Part shown: piece after piece, positions 61,547-64,000 of the stretch
Layout of the letters: the number at the start of each line of letters is the position of its first letter
Position numbering within the stretch: position 1 is the first letter of the stretch
Source of the DNA: Leptospira haakeii
GTDB taxonomy: Bacteria > Spirochaetota > Leptospiria > Leptospirales > Leptospiraceae
Length of the DNA stretch: 64,000 nt
NCBI RefSeq assembly: GCF_002812045.1
Contig: NZ_NPEG01000016.1
Coordinates: 8,864 to 72,863, forward strand
Direction: 5' to 3'
Translations under genes and position numbers: made by a program
The notes under the pieces: model-generated
What the model was told of the DNA's origin: nothing
What the model saw: only the letters and a program-made list of their open reading frames with translations
The model's database searches: none

Positions 61547-62560
61547 TTAAGTTAGAATTTCTGGGGTCGGACGACCAGAAGAAAATTTATATGAGTCTCG
61601 TCCGACCTTAGATGCTACCTTTTCGAGTGATGATTTCAATTCTTGGCTTGGGGCATAAGCTTCCTTTATTAGGAAGAACTTTCTCTCCGCTTGGTATCCG
61701 ACACGAATTACTGCAGACTTCCCTATTTCTAACCCTTGCCTTAAGGTTACCCAGGAGAAGGTCCGGTTTTCATAAGATTCCCGAGAAATCTGGACAATGC
61801 CCCATATTTGGCCAGATCTAAGGCTCAATCCATGTCCCAGTGCATTCTCTACAGTTTCCCTTAAATCCGCTGCCCCAGAGGTAGGAACTCCCTGCCCTAA
61901 GAGCTGATCTCTTTGATTTCCAGCGGAACAAAGTGACCCAGCAACGGAGCCTTCTCCGCTTAAATTTAAGGAAAACATTCCGGCGCACCAGGATAGGGAA
62001 TTAGCGTAAGAAACCCCTGTGACTGGAGAAGTTTCATCGGCTCGAGTTCGCCATTGGGCCTGAGCCAGTGACAGGAACTCCTGACCAAATTTTTGCTCAA
62101 CTTTCAAGTTAGGTAATAAAACATTCAGACCAAGCAGACAGTTTTCGGAAAGAGACGAAGTCACCGAAGAAATTTCAGAAGTTGACTTCCGATTTTGGAT
62201 CCCGAGTTCGAAATCAGGATCATTCCCCTTCTTCACTTTTTTATCTGCAGAAATTTTTGCGACCCTGGTAGGAGCAACTTCATCTGCCAGAAGAGAATCT
62301 AGATCAGGAAAGTCGGATAGTCTTTCCTCTTCAGAATAAGAAATACCTTCGGCGAGAACTTGATCCACTTCTTCTTGGTAGATTGATTTTAGTTCTTCTG
62401 AAATTGATTCTTCTGCCTCGACAATAATTTGAGAAGAAAGTGCCGAGTCGGAACCCTCTTCTGCGAGGACAGAACTTGAACCCAAAGCCAGGGAGGCAAT
62501 AAGCAAGAACTGTGCCAAAAAATTATGTCTCATTCGAAAAAACATGACAGTATAGCCCAT
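61547..62560 (-). CDS. Exported hypothetical protein
   Basis: This is a 337-residue protein with a signal peptide; the likely real start is an internal Met (MFFRMRH at 62545, or MRH at 62533), since the hydrophobic core FLAQFLLIASLALGSSS follows and cleavage is after VLA. The mature part starts with an acidic stretch (EEGSDSALSSQIIVEAEESI), then a beta-rich region with LCSAG and SLSWCAGMF. No family is recognised. It carries two motif copies, read Gln-Gly-Val-Pro-Thr and Gln-Glu-Phe-Leu. Confidence 0.6.
   Translation of the reverse strand: MGYTVMFFRMRHNFLAQFLLIASLALGSSSVLAEEGSDSALSSQIIVEAEESISEELKSIYQEEVDQVLAEGISYSEEERLSDFPDLDSLLADEVAPTRVAKISADKKVKKGNDPDFELGIQNRKSTSEISSVTSSLSENCLLGLNVLLPNLKVEQKFGQEFLSLAQAQWRTRADETSPVTGVSYANSLSWCAGMFSLNLSGEGSVAGSLCSAGNQRDQLLGQGVPTSGAADLRETVENALGHGLSLRSGQIWGIVQISRESYENRTFSWVTLRQGLEIGKSAVIRVGYQAERKFFLIKEAYAPSQELKSSLEKVASKVGRDSYKFSSGRPTPEILT
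61880..61891 (+). repeat. Motif copy in the exported-protein gene (read GVPT)
   Basis: GGTAGGAACTCC is opposite to the coding direction, read as Gly-Val-Pro-Thr. Confidence 0.7.
62070..62081 (+). repeat. Motif copy in the exported-protein gene (read QEFL)
   Basis: TGACAGGAACTCC keeps the 9-base core but deviates at the first positions; it is read as Gln-Glu-Phe-Leu. It is the rightmost copy in the window. Confidence 0.55.
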
Positions 62561-62613
62561 TTTTAACCATTTTTGAGGGAAATGGAAGCTTTTTTTACCG
62601 TTTTTCTAGGATT

Positions 62614-63648
62614 TTAGGCTGTCTTTCGGAATAGTCTCTTAGCTCGAAGCTTCCATTCCCAGAGCACAATTTCCTGCTCTTTGGTCTCTGCCCTATCTTG
62701 CTCTTTTTCTAAAAGTGCATAGACCATGCTCGCGATATCTTTGGAAAAACCTTTATCTAGTTCTTCTTCGAATTCTTTTTCTTTGGTCTCTAAAATTAAA
62801 CCTGCAAGTCGGAAACCTTCATCCAAATTTTTTAATTTAGGTCCCCAGCCTTTCAGCTCTTCTTTATTGTCATCATTTCGGATCATCACATCTAAGAAGG
62901 TCCGGATGAATGCGACCTCTTCTGACTTCAATGTGAATTCCAAAAGTAGCTGTTTTACTTTTTCGAGTTCCATTTTTCGAAGATGAATCCGAGCAAGGAA
63001 AACCGGATTTTTGGAGTGCATATTCAGGTTTCCCTTCTCCAATAAATCCGTGGCTCGAACCTTATTAAAATCTACGATGTTCGATCCTTCCCTTAGGCTT
63101 TTCTCCAGTTCCTCTTTTCCAGGGGACGGTTTTTCCCCCACTGCCCCGATTTTTTGGGCCACCTTTCTCTTGATGATGAGCATGTTCAAGGAAGGGAACC
63201 TGATTTTCAAAGCCACCAATTCCTGGCGCGGGAACTCTTCGTCCAAAACCAGGTGGTGCATTTCCACACCCTCCTCTCTGGCCCTAAGCAGGCTATCTAC
63301 TCGATCATAGTGGTAGATAATAACCGGCAAAATATCACATTCACTTCCGCTGTTTAGGAAGATGGTCCGGACTTCATTTCCCGAACTGGAATGCTGATAA
63401 GGGATCACAAGTTTTCCCTGTTTTACGTTTACAAAACTCAGCTCCCCTAGCCTAAAATGGGAAAGGTCAAAATCCTCTCCTAAAAATGCGATTCTAGGAA
63501 CCGGAACCACGATGGACTGGTTTCTGGCTCCTTTCGGGACTTCCGGCCCCCTGGACGTAAAAACTACGTAAGTCATTTTTCCCAGGCGGACTTTTACCAA
63601 AAATCCGGCCGGGGTTTTTCTTTCTTCGTATAAGGAATCTAATTCCAA
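62614..63648 (-). CDS. Conserved-type hypothetical protein next to an NtrC-type activator
   Basis: This 344-residue soluble protein has a beta-rich N-terminal half ([33 protein letters not shown]) and a helical, Glu/Lys-rich C-terminal half from about residue 200. It starts four bases after the stop of the NtrC-type activator gene, so it is probably co-expressed with it and may modulate or report on that activator. No family is recognised. Confidence 0.65.
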   Translation of the reverse strand: MELDSLYEERKTPAGFLVKVRLGKMTYVVFTSRGPEVPKGARNQSIVVPVPRIAFLGEDFDLSHFRLGELSFVNVKQGKLVIPYQHSSSGNEVRTIFLNSGSECDILPVIIYHYDRVDSLLRAREEGVEMHHLVLDEEFPRQELVALKIRFPSLNMLIIKRKVAQKIGAVGEKPSPGKEELEKSLREGSNIVDFNKVRATDLLEKGNLNMHSKNPVFLARIHLRKMELEKVKQLLLEFTLKSEEVAFIRTFLDVMIRNDDNKEELKGWGPKLKNLDEGFRLAGLILETKEKEFEEELDKGFSKDIASMVYALLEKEQDRAETKEQEIVLWEWKLRAKRLFRKTA

Positions 63649-63652
63649 AATT

Positions 63653-64000
63653 TTAACCCAAACCTAGGTTTTTTAATTTATACTGCAATGAGCCCCTGGA
63701 AATTCCCAAGGCCTTTGCCATTCGTATTTGGTTGCCGCCGAATAATTTATCCGCCAAAAGAATTTTTTGGCGCTCCACGGCTTCCACAGCTTTTCGCAAA
63801 TCCAGATCCTCCGGATCCGGTAGAGAAATCCCCTTGGGACCCTCTTTTTTAAGATCAGAATTTCGGATCTCTCCCGAGCCGGAATTTAAAACCGCCTCTT
63901 CGATCGCATTCCGAAGATCTTCCAAGTTTTGACAGGAACTACTCTCCACCAAAGACTCAATTGCATCTTCAGAAAGTGCCAAATCAGGGCGGCCATGTAA
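63653..64000 (-). CDS. NtrC-type sigma-54 activator, C-terminal part (cut by window edge)
   Basis: The frame runs open to the right edge, so the AAA+ ATPase part lies outside. The visible 115 residues begin with [17 protein letters not shown] and [18 protein letters not shown], the end of a sigma-54 activator C-subdomain in which the usual WPGNVREL is degenerate ([10 protein letters not shown]). They end with a Fis-type helix-turn-helix ([20 protein letters not shown], then [14 protein letters not shown]). It should bind an upstream site and activate a sigma-54 promoter. The degenerate segment suggests a diverged ATPase half. Confidence 0.82.
   Translation of the reverse strand, partial: LHGRPDLALSEDAIESLVESSSCQNLEDLRNAIEEAVLNSGSGEIRNSDLKKEGPKGISLPDPEDLDLRKAVEAVERQKILLADKLFGGNQIRMAKALGISRGSLQYKLKNLGLG

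Overview
The window looks like a chromosomal segment of a spirochete of the genus Leptospira. The reasons are a DUF1564-type protein (a family I know only from Leptospira), several proteins of the kind annotated only as Leptospira hypotheticals, frequent TTG/GTG starts, many sensor kinases, relaxed lipoboxes and moderate GC (about 40% by eye). A species cannot be fixed by reading. About 65 protein genes are called, two of them cut by the window edges. I found no rRNA, convincing tRNA, insertion sequence, prophage or CRISPR array.

Layout. 1-8.0 kb holds a block of sensory kinases (a hybrid kinase cut at the left edge, a 7TM-PAS kinase, an MHYT-PAS hybrid kinase) and a REC-HD-GYP protein. 8.0-10.6 kb is a minus-strand run efp, mtnD, mtnB, SDR (elongation factor P and methionine salvage). 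10.7-15.9 kb holds a PstS-like lipoprotein, a KamA-type radical SAM lysine 2,3-aminomutase and small or hypothetical genes. 15.9-18.2 kb is a CrtI-like flavoprotein with a divergent TetR regulator and a readable operator. 18.3-24.0 kb is a tight six-gene lipid-modification operon (flavoprotein, DUF1365, two CFA-synthase-like methyltransferases, DUF2062, DUF1295). 26.9-29.9 kb is a polyamine operon speD, SET/SpeD-like fusion, speE, pyrF. 31.3-38.2 kb has alr, a PlsC-like acyltransferase, helical proteins of unknown role and a kinase with a substrate-binding-protein-like front end. 38-46.5 kb has a lytic transglycosylase, a GT39 transferase, TetR, aconitase, an OmpA-like protein and epmA. 46.5-50.9 kb is AT-richer with small genes (STAS-like, DUF4279, orphan OmpR-type regulator, DUF1564, PCD, YqjD/YqjE-like). 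50.9-60.0 kb has pyk, asd and a putative O-acylation set (SGNH protein, polytopic protein, MBOAT). About 0.8 kb of apparently non-coding, structured sequence follows, and the window ends in the C-terminus of an NtrC-type activator.

Connections. SpeD and SpeE make spermidine and release methylthioadenosine, whose salvage uses MtnB and MtnD. EF-P, a lysine aminomutase and the EF-P lysine ligase EpmA lie at three separate places in the window and could form one modification pathway.

Two observations stand out. First, the SET/SpeD-like fusion keeps all four residues needed for self-cleavage and catalysis in AdoMet decarboxylase but has lost the neighbouring substrate-site sequence, which suggests a new pyruvoyl enzyme. 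Second, a short motif, GGWAGGAACTCC, occurs 20 times between 38.3 and 62.1 kb, in genes and between genes, on both strands and in every reading frame; I found no copy of its 9-base core in the first 38 kb.
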